From Nitrosopumilus piranensis (GTDB lineage Archaea > Thermoproteota > Nitrososphaeria > Nitrososphaerales > Nitrosopumilaceae), in the NCBI RefSeq assembly GCF_000875775.1, contig NZ_CP010868.1, forward strand, positions 744,001 through 808,000: 64,000 bases of DNA. Direction: 5' to 3'. A model generated the notes under the pieces. It did no database searches, was not told the DNA's origin, and worked only from the letters and a program-made list of their open reading frames with translations. A program made the translations under genes and the position numbers. Of this stretch, positions 55,514 to 63,800 are shown piece after piece. Within the stretch, counting starts at the first letter, position 1. Every line of letters starts with the position of its first letter.

Positions 55514-55753
55514 ATGACTGAAATTCCGGATAAAAAGTGGATAGCCAATTATAGCGAAGAGCCAACTCAAAAGCAACGTATTGCTCTTGATAAAAAAGAT
55601 ATTGATTCAAAATTAAGTAAATCCATATCTCTGGTTAGAGCTCTTCAAAATGAACTACTCTTAGAGTCCTATTCAAAAACTGACATTGAGAAAGGACTGG
55701 CCCAAATACTATTTGATCTGGAATGTGTCAAAAACGGATTTATGGACGTCTAA
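55514..55753 (+). CDS. Small hypothetical protein
   Basis: 79 residues, soluble and highly charged, helical (DKKDIDSKLSKSISLVRALQNELLLESYSKTDIEKGLAQILFDLE). No domain recognised. The reading frame and codon use look normal. Confidence 0.5.
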   Translation: MTEIPDKKWIANYSEEPTQKQRIALDKKDIDSKLSKSISLVRALQNELLLESYSKTDIEKGLAQILFDLECVKNGFMDV

Positions 55754-55929
55754 TTTTTTTCTTTTTTTATTATGAAACTTTTGCAACTACTAAAGATCCT
55801 ACAATTTCTTTAGATGGATTTTCTTATGGTGAATTTTTACCCTATTATCCATTAATTGCTGGAATAACCTGTGTGGGGATAGTTGTAATTCTTGGTATTA
55901 AATTATACAAAAGAAAATATAAAAAATAA
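55723..55929 (+). CDS. Surface-protein C-terminal remnant or small membrane protein
   Basis: The frame from 55723 overlaps the previous gene end by 31 bp. The useful part, TKDPTISLDGFSYGEFLPYY followed by the span PLIAGITCVGIVVILGI and basic KLYKRKYKK, is like the C-terminal anchor of a surface protein. No good start codon precedes it apart from ATG 55723, so this may be a truncated gene. Confidence 0.4.
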   Translation: MCQKRIYGRLIFFFFYYETFATTKDPTISLDGFSYGEFLPYYPLIAGITCVGIVVILGIKLYKRKYKK

Positions 55930-55947
55930 TTTTTTATTAAAATCAAC

Positions 55948-56160
55948 ATGACTGAACAAGAATCTTATGATGAAGAACGAGTTTCAGATGAGTTTAGAGA
56001 AGAACATCATATTGAAAAAGGCAGAAAAGTCATAGGCTATGTAGAAATTTTAATGACTGAAAAAAACGGCATACCCAGGATTTCATTTAATGGTGGAAGA
56101 TTCTTTAAACATGAGTACGAAAAACATCTCGAGACTCCCATAGTAAAAAAAATTCATTGA
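55948..56160 (+). CDS. Small charged hypothetical protein
   Basis: 70 residues, soluble. An acidic start (MTEQESYDEERVSDEFREEHH) precedes a short beta-rich domain (GRKVIGYVEILMTEKNGIPR). No known family. Nineteen bases after the preceding gene. Confidence 0.5.
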   Translation: MTEQESYDEERVSDEFREEHHIEKGRKVIGYVEILMTEKNGIPRISFNGGRFFKHEYEKHLETPIVKKIH

Positions 56161-56271
56161 TTTTATGTATAAATTGTCACTTGAAAGTCCATTGTTTCAT
56201 TTATCTGATGAAAACCTGTTTGGATTTAAGCTGCCAAAGAAATCATAATCAGATAATTTTTCTTAGATAAG

Positions 56272-56325
56272 ATGGCAGAAATCTATTGGAGTACTTTTGA
56301 AACTCTTATCTTTTTTATTTTCTCT
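56272..56325 (+). repeat. MAExYW repeat, copy A
   Basis: ATG GCA GAA ... TAT TGG at 56272 reads MAEIYWSTFETLIFFIFS. It is nearly identical over about 50 bp to 57319-57372 (MAESYWGTFKLLLFLFF then stop). A third, less similar copy starts at 60486 (MTESDWNAYS). Whether it encodes a peptide is open; the copy A frame runs into the gene start at 56381. Confidence 0.45.
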
Positions 56326-56336
56326 CAAGAGCAAAC

Positions 56337-56360
56337 GATTCGAAGTACTTATGAATATCA
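56337..56360 (+). promoter_or_regulatory. Promoter block, identical to 19340-19363
   Basis: The second copy of the 24-base block. CTTATGAATA at 56348-56357 begins 33 nt before ATG 56381. See the first copy for comparison. Confidence 0.55.
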
Positions 56361-56380
56361 CAACTTGAAACCCAGACAAG

Positions 56381-57025
56381 ATGAAGTCTATCATGATCTT
56401 GTTGGGTCTGACCATATTTTTGGTTCCGGCTTTTGCAATGGAACTTGTCCCTATAGGTACAACGATAATTGACTATGGCATATATGATTCGGATGGAAAC
56501 GTCACGCACGAGTTGGTAGTGGGCCAAAAATACGAAATCAGGGCTCATTTTAAATCAGACTTGGATGAATCTGTCCCCTTTACGTATTTCATCCAAATAC
56601 TTGACAAGGACCTGCACTGGACTGAAACTGTTGAAGAGTTTCACACCAATGGCGTCTTGCAATCCCATGAGGAAAAATCATTTACATTTGAGTGGATTCC
56701 TGAGTATGAGGGACGGTTCCGGACGTTTTCAGAAGTGGGGAACACTTTGAGCCAAACCACAATTGGAGGGGTTCCGCAATATGATTTCGTGGTGACAGGA
56801 TACCAATATCCGCCAGACTCAAACTATGTTGATTTTCGTGATGCTGAAGGTAAAATAATCGAAGTCGGGTGCAGTGTTGGCTTGAGGGCATCTCCTGAGG
56901 GTCATTTTGGTGAGAGTTTTCTTGAATTTATAGAATGTGCTACGCTTACACCTTTGGTTTTGGCAATTGTGTTGCCTTTTGCAGGAATTGTGTCTATTTT
57001 TATTATTTGGAGAAAAAGAAAATGA
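56381..57025 (+). CDS. Surface protein with Ig-like domain and C-terminal anchor
   Basis: 214 residues. Signal peptide about 1-19 (SIMILLGLTIFLVPAFA), an Ig-like domain resembling residues 190-292 of the exported nuclease at 19382 (VVGQKYEIRAHFKSDLDES, FEWIPEYEGRF versus SASWIPQNAGNY), and a C-terminal span (LVLAIVLPFAGIVSIFIIW) with basic RKRK. The stop overlaps the next ATG (ATGA). Confidence 0.7.
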   Translation: MKSIMILLGLTIFLVPAFAMELVPIGTTIIDYGIYDSDGNVTHELVVGQKYEIRAHFKSDLDESVPFTYFIQILDKDLHWTETVEEFHTNGVLQSHEEKSFTFEWIPEYEGRFRTFSEVGNTLSQTTIGGVPQYDFVVTGYQYPPDSNYVDFRDAEGKIIEVGCSVGLRASPEGHFGESFLEFIECATLTPLVLAIVLPFAGIVSIFIIWRKRK

Positions 57026-57186
57026 ATACCAGATTCAAAATTTTAACAATAGGATTTTTAATGCTTGCACTGGGAGTTTTACTGCATTACTCCAACAATA
57101 ACTATGGATTTTTAATTCTACCATTGGGCTGTTTTATTGTGTTGCTGGGATTCACTTATCAAAGATGGTGGCGATTTAAAAAATGA
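57022..57186 (+). CDS. Small membrane protein, MKTR family (54 aa)
   Basis: ATG 57022 overlaps the previous stop (ATGA). Two spans (about 5-22 and 28-46; MNTRFKILTIGFLMLALGVL, LILPLGCFIVLLGFTY) and a basic Trp-rich end (RWWRFKK). Same length and N-terminal pattern as the 54-residue protein at 19130. Confidence 0.55.
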   Translation: MNTRFKILTIGFLMLALGVLLHYSNNNYGFLILPLGCFIVLLGFTYQRWWRFKK

Positions 57187-57242
57187 AAACTAGATTGTTG
57201 AGTTTACTTGCAATTCTTTCACATAAAAATATGATATTATGA
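57183..57242 (+). pseudogene. MKTR-family remnant (19 codons)
   Basis: ATGAAAACTAGATTGTTGAG opens at the previous stop, encoding MKTRLLSLLAILSHKNMIL before TGA. It looks like the truncated start of another MKTR protein: the N-terminal basic residues and the beginning of a hydrophobic segment only. Confidence 0.35.
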
Positions 57243-57318
57243 GATTAATATGGACCGGATGGGGTCTGATGCCACAGTGGGGGCAGATACCTTTCTGATG
57301 ATTTTGCAAAATGATACT

Positions 57319-57372
57319 ATGGCAGAAAGTTATTGGGGTACTTTCAAACTCCTACTTTTTTTATTTTTTTAG
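57319..57372 (+). repeat. MAExYW repeat, copy B
   Basis: Seventeen-codon frame ending in TAG. Its DNA closely matches copy A at 56272. It lies just before the 3' end of the convergent 983-residue gene. Confidence 0.45.
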
Positions 57373-57440
57373 TTTTGTGACAATTCTACATAAGATAAGG
57401 ACTTTAGTAGAACACTACACAAGCATCAAACAACAAAGAG

Positions 57441-60392
57441 TCATTCCATTACTTGAAACGTTGCTCTTGCAAATTCTGTATCCGAGTGTTCTGCAATTAT
57501 GGTGTACGAGCCTATCTCCCATTGTGGATCAACGGCCAAACGAATTTCAAAATACCCATCATCGAAGGTTGCAGTTGGAATTGAAAAAAGAGTTTGATCT
57601 TGCTCATAATATATCACTAGATTAACCTCTGCAAAATCTGAAGAACCAAAATTCCCATTTACCATAAGCTCATGATACTCTGGATCGTTAGGCAATTTGA
57701 TAACTTGTTCTGAAATATTTAGGGTTCCTCTAGATGTTGAAAAATCAGATACAGATTGTTCTTCTGGCTTCTTGTTGTTGTCAATTAGTTCAGAATTTGT
57801 GTTTTCTAGATAGTCGTCATTATCATCATCCTCATTTTCTCCAATAGGATACACATAGTCTTCATCAAGGTCGGAATATTCTTCATCAATTTCTTTAACT
57901 TTGATGGCATCCTCATCCCCGATTACAACAATTCCATTTGATACTAAGTATTGTATTCCATTGAGGAAATCCCTATCATCTATAGTGCCATCTGCCCACC
58001 ATCCAGCATTGTTTCGAATCCAGTCAGGAATGCCTTCTACTGTACGTTTGGTTTGCTTTGACAAATCTGGAATGTAAATCATGTCCTCTTTGATCATGTA
58101 TTGTATTCCAGATACAAAACTAGAATCATCAATAGAACCTTCTGCCCACCACTCTGCATTGTTTTTAATCCAATTAGGAATTTGAGGATTGTTTGAATCT
58201 AGTGTTATAATAAGAGAATCCCATTCTTCTGTATCAATTCTTTCTTTTGAGATTAAACCATCTTCTTTATTGACTATGATCTTGTTACCTTCCTCTAATT
58301 GCATAAGTGTATTTGTTGAAATAGGTATTACATCAATTTTTCCTTCATTGAGAAATATTGTGTCCGAATTTGTTTTAGAATTATGTTCTAGTACAAAATC
58401 AGTACCTCTAATAGTCATTGCCTCAACTGGAGTAAGTACTTTTGAATCCGTATGAGGGGTTAAAGTACCGCTAACCCATCTAAAAATACCTTTGATCACC
58501 TGTATTGTTTTTTCTTTTACTGTGTAATCATCACGATATACAAAAGAATCAATTGTAACTTCAGAATTTTCTCCTATTGTAAGATTGGTGTCATCTGCAA
58601 AATGAATTACTGCATTACTGTTTTCATTTGTGATTATTGTATCTCCTTTGTTGATTACATGATCTTTTGACAATACCTTAAAATCTGTTTCAGTAGGTTT
58701 TTTTATCTGAACATGACCTGTTAATTTTTCCACATATCCTACTGAATTTCCAGAATTTGCAGAGCAATTGATTCCATCATTTGGTTTCCAAGTCTTACTA
58801 TATTCTTCCCATGACAAGAGATTTGATGTCTGGACATCAATTATGTCATGGTGCATATAATCAGGCAATCTCGTGTCTATTATCAAGTCTGATTTAGGGG
58901 CCCACCAATCAGGAGTTCCAGCGCTTGATGTGTAGGTTATCAGTACTCCTGCTTTATCATAGGTACATTGTTGACCATGAATTGCATTATTTTGTGTGTG
59001 CCACCATACAGACGTTCTATATCCATTTTCTGCATTAGGATGATGTTTTTTCAGTCCTAAATTGGATTGTATAAATCTCTTATCTGTTTTGATATCTTTT
59101 TCTAAACAAGGACAATGAGGTAGTGTTGTATGCCAATCAGATACTGTATTTTCAATGCATTGTGCAATTGCACGAGCTTCATCTACAGTAACAGGATCAA
59201 CATACTCAAAGAACTTAGAATTAGGTGGATCTATAATGTCTTGAGGGCACTGAATCAAATTTAGTTTAAAAGATTCCAAGGATTCTTTAATTAGTAGAAG
59301 ACCTGAACTATCAAATGCATCCTTTGGACTAGAATATTTTGCAATTTGCGTATCTAGCATCTCGACACACCCTATCAAACCCCATAACCTGTTGTTATTC
59401 ACAATATTGTGAGCAATACAATAATCTGAAAATGCAAGAGTTGTTTCTGAATCTAAGGGAGTATAATTTGTGAAACTCTCTACTACATATACCAAGTTTC
59501 CATTTATGTTACTTGTGTAAGTTTTTAGAATTTCAGTATGGCAAGCATAGTACTCATTGTCATAAGTTTCAATACACCAATCACTAATCTCCTTTTTCAT
59601 CTCTTCAAATGTGTTTACATCATCGTATTCATCAGTTATTGAAATATCAAAATACAATACAGGATCGTTAGCATATTCATCACCATAATTTTTACTTTCC
59701 ACACCAAATACAAATTCCCATTTATCCGATGGATCATCGTAGTTGCTCTCTCGGAAACTTGTAGGATGCATAATTGTAAAACCATGTTCAATATCAGTAT
59801 GGATATTCATTCTAATAGAGTCATCAATCGAAACATCATCTGGATTACATCCGCTTTCATTGGTAACTAAAAACGCTTTCTTATCTAAAGTAAATCCAAG
59901 TGCCACACTATCTCCGTATTTCCCATCCACTACATCTTGGATAAGAGATTCTGGTAGTTTTGGCTCTGTAATTGGAATTTGTTTAAAACAGTTGCCCACA
60001 TAGAAAAGATATACTTGGCCTTTACCAAAATCTGGTTGAATAGTTTGCTTGGACTCGGATAAATCGTTTACTATATTTCGAATTTGTGCTTTGAACGCTC
60101 TATCACTGCCTACTAAATTATCAGTTAAACGATAATCATCATCTTTTGCCACTACGTACAAATTACCATCATCGAGTTTTACAAGAACATTTACAATTGA
60201 CATAACATTAGTCGTAATTGAAAACATACTAAGATCATCTGCAATCACTTGACCCATCATAACATTGGACATTCTGATATCAACATGCCCCAAATCTTTT
60301 GCACCGTAAGCCAGATCTGAAAGAGAAAATCCAGAAAAAACCAGAATCAGTATAAAAATAATTCCATGGACTTTTTTATTTTTCACGTTCAA
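57441..60392 (-). CDS. Large exported protein with FecR domain and WWA repeats
   Basis: 983 residues. Signal peptide (IIFILILVFSGFSLSDLAYG). A first region (about 30-520) is unassigned and Cys-bearing. A FecR-like domain covers about 550-695 (GYVEKLTGHVQIKK, GDTIITNENSNAVIHFADD, LTPVEAMTIRGTDF). Two thaumarchaeal W-I-K/R-NNAxWWAxGxIDD repeats begin at about 736 and 787. An acidic linker and an Ig-like C-terminal domain complete it. No membrane anchor is seen at the end. Probably a cell-surface or secreted structural or sensing protein. Confidence 0.8.
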   Translation of the reverse strand: MNVKNKKVHGIIFILILVFSGFSLSDLAYGAKDLGHVDIRMSNVMMGQVIADDLSMFSITTNVMSIVNVLVKLDDGNLYVVAKDDDYRLTDNLVGSDRAFKAQIRNIVNDLSESKQTIQPDFGKGQVYLFYVGNCFKQIPITEPKLPESLIQDVVDGKYGDSVALGFTLDKKAFLVTNESGCNPDDVSIDDSIRMNIHTDIEHGFTIMHPTSFRESNYDDPSDKWEFVFGVESKNYGDEYANDPVLYFDISITDEYDDVNTFEEMKKEISDWCIETYDNEYYACHTEILKTYTSNINGNLVYVVESFTNYTPLDSETTLAFSDYCIAHNIVNNNRLWGLIGCVEMLDTQIAKYSSPKDAFDSSGLLLIKESLESFKLNLIQCPQDIIDPPNSKFFEYVDPVTVDEARAIAQCIENTVSDWHTTLPHCPCLEKDIKTDKRFIQSNLGLKKHHPNAENGYRTSVWWHTQNNAIHGQQCTYDKAGVLITYTSSAGTPDWWAPKSDLIIDTRLPDYMHHDIIDVQTSNLLSWEEYSKTWKPNDGINCSANSGNSVGYVEKLTGHVQIKKPTETDFKVLSKDHVINKGDTIITNENSNAVIHFADDTNLTIGENSEVTIDSFVYRDDYTVKEKTIQVIKGIFRWVSGTLTPHTDSKVLTPVEAMTIRGTDFVLEHNSKTNSDTIFLNEGKIDVIPISTNTLMQLEEGNKIIVNKEDGLISKERIDTEEWDSLIITLDSNNPQIPNWIKNNAEWWAEGSIDDSSFVSGIQYMIKEDMIYIPDLSKQTKRTVEGIPDWIRNNAGWWADGTIDDRDFLNGIQYLVSNGIVVIGDEDAIKVKEIDEEYSDLDEDYVYPIGENEDDDNDDYLENTNSELIDNNKKPEEQSVSDFSTSRGTLNISEQVIKLPNDPEYHELMVNGNFGSSDFAEVNLVIYYEQDQTLFSIPTATFDDGYFEIRLAVDPQWEIGSYTIIAEHSDTEFARATFQVME

Positions 60393-60422
60393 CGTAAATT
60401 TAAGTTATTATTAAATTGTGAA

Positions 60423-60440
60423 AAAATGATAATAAGTAAA
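60423..60440 (-). promoter_or_regulatory. TATA block of the 983-aa gene
   Basis: The plus strand reads AAAATGATAATAAGTAAA; the coding strand is TTTACTTATTATCATTTT. The block is identical except one base to 63668-63685 upstream of the exported protease, and it lies 31-48 bases before the start codon. Confidence 0.5.
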
Positions 60441-60579
60441 CCTTGTTTTACAATTTTTGTACTTGATGGATTCGCAGAATAACATATGACAGAAAGCGAC
60501 TGGAACGCTTACAGTATTCCTATCTCTATTTTTTATGCCTAAGATTATGTTTTATTCCAGAATGTAAAACAACCTGTTA

Positions 60580-60723
60580 TTGCCTCTAGAATTTAGAGAA
60601 AAAATTACTAAAAAAGTCAGTTTTGTCTTAAAGAACAAGAAATTACCTGATGAATATATTAACAATAAACAAGAAAAAAGAACTAAGCGATTTGAAGGCA
60701 CTCTAATAGATTTGTACTGTTAA
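60580..60723 (+). CDS. Possible small basic protein (47 aa)
   Basis: TTG 60580 to TAA 60723; the product is basic and helical (LEFREKITKKVSFVLKNKK, NKQEKRTKRFEGTLIDLYC). It occupies most of the 416-bp gap between 60392 and 60808; the rest of the gap holds a MTESDW short ORF (60486-60542) and promoter-like AT-rich DNA. Start codon and expression are uncertain. Confidence 0.35.
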   Translation: MPLEFREKITKKVSFVLKNKKLPDEYINNKQEKRTKRFEGTLIDLYC

Positions 60724-60807
60724 TCTAAGAAAAACTTACTCCGAAAATATCTGTGGCGGGTAACAGTTTTTGAAAATAATTAATGCTGAAAAACAATCCT
60801 CTTCATT

Positions 60808-61218
60808 TTACTGACATTCAGTGATCAAGCTGATACTATCTTGTTCCAAGACTGATTCTATGAATTCATATCCTTCTAAATTATCGATTAGCACTCTGCC
60901 GTTACCTTCTTCTGTCCATATGCCCTCAAATGAAATTTTGGTTTTGTTATCTTGCATATTTGTAATCATAATGTTTCTATCTGGTACATCAAATCTACGA
61001 TCAAGTTCTTTAATCTCATTTAGCATTACTGTTCTAAATATTTCTTTGTCAGTTATTTTTTGAGGTACATAAATTACTATATGTGTTATGCATAATGAAT
61101 CATTTTCAGGTAAGTCATATTCTGGTTGCCATGGAAACAAAACATTGTTAACTGTAATTCCTCCCATAACAATTGCTACTGCAATAACTGATGCAATACC
61201 TAAATTGACTGCCTTCAT
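60808..61218 (-). CDS. Secreted or anchored hypothetical protein
   Basis: 136 residues. An N-terminal hydrophobic segment (LGIASVIAVAIVMGGITVNNVLF) acts as a signal or anchor. The mature part is alpha/beta with a C-terminal Cys (LITECQ) and one at C43. No family recognised. Confidence 0.6.
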   Translation of the reverse strand: MKAVNLGIASVIAVAIVMGGITVNNVLFPWQPEYDLPENDSLCITHIVIYVPQKITDKEIFRTVMLNEIKELDRRFDVPDRNIMITNMQDNKTKISFEGIWTEEGNGRVLIDNLEGYEFIESVLEQDSISLITECQ

Positions 61219-61405
61219 CTCTTCAACCTAATTCTGATCCTTATTATTTGGTATTGGTTTTAACTAATACTGTGACTATTACTCTGCCCATACCATTTTT
61301 CCTATATTTGCTTTGATTACATTCATGATGAGTGAGAAAAATATTTTGAATTAACGATTAATCGATCTATGAAAATATTGAGGCATATGCCCTATCTTGG
61401 ATGTT

Positions 61406-61588
61406 CTATCGAAGACCTTTACGTAATATATCGTTTAAAATTTCTGAAAAACTTATGTGTGATGATGTCTTTGATATCATCCTTGCTTGGACATGTGGCT
61501 TTTGTCTGAGAAAAAATTCTTCTAATGGTGTCATTGTTGTTGATTCAAAATTTTGGTATTTAGCAATTCCTGATTCCTTATTAACCAA
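61406..61588 (-). CDS. Possible small regulator-like protein
   Basis: 60 residues, soluble, helical (TPLEEFFLRQKPHVQARMISKTSSHISFSEILNDILRKGLR). The frame on the opposite strand (61401-61637) is less protein-like and uses more rare codons. The decision between the two is uncertain. Confidence 0.4.
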   Translation of the reverse strand: MVNKESGIAKYQNFESTTMTPLEEFFLRQKPHVQARMISKTSSHISFSEILNDILRKGLR

Positions 61589-61888
61589 TAGGCACGATTT
61601 GAAATTTTATCGGGTCGAACCTTTATTGAAGAACTGATGATATTTTGATTCGGGGCTTTGGAATTTCTAACAAAGTACAATATGATCACATCTGTGGACG
61701 AGAAGAACTAGAAGTTGTTCAGTATCAGAACTGGAAGAGAAAGAATCTTCCTAATCTGATGTAAAAGTGAGACGATGCAAAAGTGCAATACAAGGAATTT
61801 GACGAGTTTTGTAGAAAGGAATATTGCAAGAATTTATGAAATTGATTTGTAGGTAACACTTGAATACTCTCATACTTAATTTACGTCG

Positions 61889-62449
61889 TTGGAGGACGGA
61901 GAGTTCACTACGAAGGTTTTTACAAACGACGACCGCTCCCTGAAGCTGCTCGGAGAGCTTCTGAGCAACCAGGTCAGCAGGGACATAATCAGGCTGCTGA
62001 TTGAAAAGGAGATGTACGCCAACGAGATTGCAAACAAGCTGGACATCCAGTTCAGCCTGATATCGCACCACCTCAAGAAAATGGGGGATCTGGGCCTCTT
62101 GTCTGTTAGCGAGAAGAGAATCGTCAAGAAAGGCCAGACGCACAAGTTCTACAAGATAAACCCGGGAATATTTCTCCTGCCGAGCCACACGGAGGACAAG
62201 GTCAGCGACGAGGGAATACTGAAAAAAATTTTCAAGGAAGGGATAAAGTTTGCCAGTATAGGAATTGTTGCTTTAGGATATTATCTTTTTACAAAACCCC
62301 CTGCTGTTTCTGATGAATATCTTACGTTAGCAAGTCAAAAAGAGATTAATCTGACAATTCCACTTTTAATAATTTTGGTAGGTGTGATATCTGAAAGAAT
62401 TTTTACAGAAATAAAAAAGAAAAGAAAACCTTCGTTTAACCGAAAGTAA
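61889..62449 (+). CDS. Membrane-tethered ArsR-type winged-helix regulator
   Basis: 186 residues from TTG 61889. The winged helix covers about 17-92 (LLSNQVSRDIIRLLIEKEMYANEIANKLD, FSLISHHLKKMGDLGL, FYKINPGIFLL). Two hydrophobic segments (about 121-135 and 155-169) then tether it in the membrane with a basic tail. Bases 61890-62225 are about half G+C in sampled lines (45-58%), against 33% just after, a sharp change inside the gene. It converges with the exported protease gene (14-bp overlap). Confidence 0.75.
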   Translation: MEDGEFTTKVFTNDDRSLKLLGELLSNQVSRDIIRLLIEKEMYANEIANKLDIQFSLISHHLKKMGDLGLLSVSEKRIVKKGQTHKFYKINPGIFLLPSHTEDKVSDEGILKKIFKEGIKFASIGIVALGYYLFTKPPAVSDEYLTLASQKEINLTIPLLIILVGVISERIFTEIKKKRKPSFNRK

Positions 62450-63650
62450 TTCCATTGAAGTTGACTTGGATGAGATTGACAGGAGTATAATATCCTCTTG
62501 TAACTTCATTCTCATCTGGGTAGTTGCCAGTGATAATTCCCATGAACTCAGGAGTGCCTGAACCAAATTCCTCATACACTATACCTCCACTATCGCCTCC
62601 TACTACTTGTTCAGTTGTCTCAACAAGTCCGTAAAGGGTAACAACAGTAGATCCGAATTGTGCTTCTCTTACAGTGTATGTATCAAGAATACCTGAAATC
62701 TTTCCTTTAGTGATATGTCCTTCCATGTGAACCCAAGTATATTGGACTGGATTTTTTGTACCACTAATGGATTTGTTGCTATAGGCTTTGTCTGTAACAC
62801 TCATACCTGAGTTGGATTCTTCAACAAATGCACAGTCACAAGATGTAACAGCTGCAAGTGTATTTTTTTGAACTTCTCCAACTCTGTTTACTGGCTCATC
62901 CCAAAAAATTTTATTTGGCTGATATACTTTCTCTCCTGTTCCTGTATTCTGCATACAGTGACCAGAAGTGATAAAGCCAGTTTTTTGCTGGAAGGTAGCT
63001 TTGTAACCTACGCTACATGGAGTAGAGTTTTCTGCGGTTATCTTAACTCCTCCTTCAATATCATGACAGTTACCTGTTTGACTACAGCTAGTTAGTTGGA
63101 CAGTACCTGATTTGTGTAGTGTAATGTTAGTTTCATCGCCTACAATATTTCTAATCTCCTTTTCAAGTTCTGAGATTTGATTGTCAGTTAATTCCATATT
63201 GGTTATACCAACTCTGAGAGATTCATTCTCAAAGTCAGTTCCTATTGAAACTATCCTTGTATCAAATCTTTTTTCTAGGATCTCGTTGATTTTTGGAAGA
63301 TTTTCAGCAAGTCTGTCGATGTTTGATCTAACGTCAGTTAATGCCTTATTCATTTGGGGAGCAACAGGAGCTTCAGCTACTAGGCTTTTCATTTGAGCCT
63401 CAAGTGCAGTTTTTGATAAAGCAGTTGTTGCCTTATCTTTCTCTGATTGCAAAGCATTCAACTTTTCTGATATTTCAAACATTTTTTTCTGCTGTGCGTT
63501 TGTATCGCCTACGAGAAGTTTGCCTTTTGTCTCACTGACAACCTCTTTAACAGTATCGTTTGATGCAGATACATCCATCATACTGAATGGAAGAATCATT
63601 GCACCGATCAATCCTGCAAAGAGAATTGTTTTGATGTCGTTTTTTGTCAT
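62436..63650 (-). CDS. Exported trypsin-like serine protease (S1, streptogrisin-like)
   Basis: 404 residues from ATG 63650. Signal peptide (ILFAGLIGAMILPFSMMDVSA), a helical coiled-coil-like pro-region (about 40-165), then a chymotrypsin-fold domain. The catalytic triad is present, numbered from this start: H231 (ITSGHCMQ), D272 (SCDCAFVEE), S354 (VGGDSGGIV). Cys pairs (CSVGY...SGHC; TSCDC) support disulphides. It may degrade or process surface proteins. The TATA block at 63668-63685 supports the start. Confidence 0.85.
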   Translation of the reverse strand: MTKNDIKTILFAGLIGAMILPFSMMDVSASNDTVKEVVSETKGKLLVGDTNAQQKKMFEISEKLNALQSEKDKATTALSKTALEAQMKSLVAEAPVAPQMNKALTDVRSNIDRLAENLPKINEILEKRFDTRIVSIGTDFENESLRVGITNMELTDNQISELEKEIRNIVGDETNITLHKSGTVQLTSCSQTGNCHDIEGGVKITAENSTPCSVGYKATFQQKTGFITSGHCMQNTGTGEKVYQPNKIFWDEPVNRVGEVQKNTLAAVTSCDCAFVEESNSGMSVTDKAYSNKSISGTKNPVQYTWVHMEGHITKGKISGILDTYTVREAQFGSTVVTLYGLVETTEQVVGGDSGGIVYEEFGSGTPEFMGIITGNYPDENEVTRGYYTPVNLIQVNFNGITFG

Positions 63651-63667
63651 TGAAGACACTGTAAAAC

Positions 63668-63685
63668 AAAATGATAATAAGCAAA
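63668..63685 (-). promoter_or_regulatory. TATA block of the exported protease gene
   Basis: AAAATGATAATAAGCAAA on the plus strand differs by one base from the block at 60423-60440. The TATA centre is about 28 nt before ATG 63650, so transcripts should be leaderless. Confidence 0.5.
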
Positions 63686-63691
63686 TCTTCA

Positions 63692-63723
63692 ATCCAGATT
63701 GATATTAATCCAAATTGATACTT
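63692..63723. repeat. Tandem 16-mer direct repeat upstream of the protease
   Basis: ATCCAGATTGATATTA (63692-63707) is followed immediately by ATCCAAATTGATACTT (63708-63723), 13 of 16 identical. It sits just upstream of the core promoter, a common place for an archaeal activator or repressor site. Confidence 0.4.
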
Positions 63724-63800
63724 TGTTACTTTATGTGAATATTAACTCAAGCATTATAACAAAGTATGAGGACGCATGAAACAGGACGTGACATCCATTC

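Noticed and set aside
56272-56472. 66-codon frame across the start of the gene at 56381
   Set aside because: It runs into the real gene in another frame; only its first 18 codons are repeated elsewhere, so it is reported as a repeat.
57250-57310. C/D box RNA suggested by two CTGATG-like boxes
   Set aside because: No correctly spaced D box or terminal stem was found.
61401-61637. Plus-strand 78-codon frame over 61406-61588
   Set aside because: Its composition is less protein-like than the overlapping minus-strand frame; only one of the two is likely coding.
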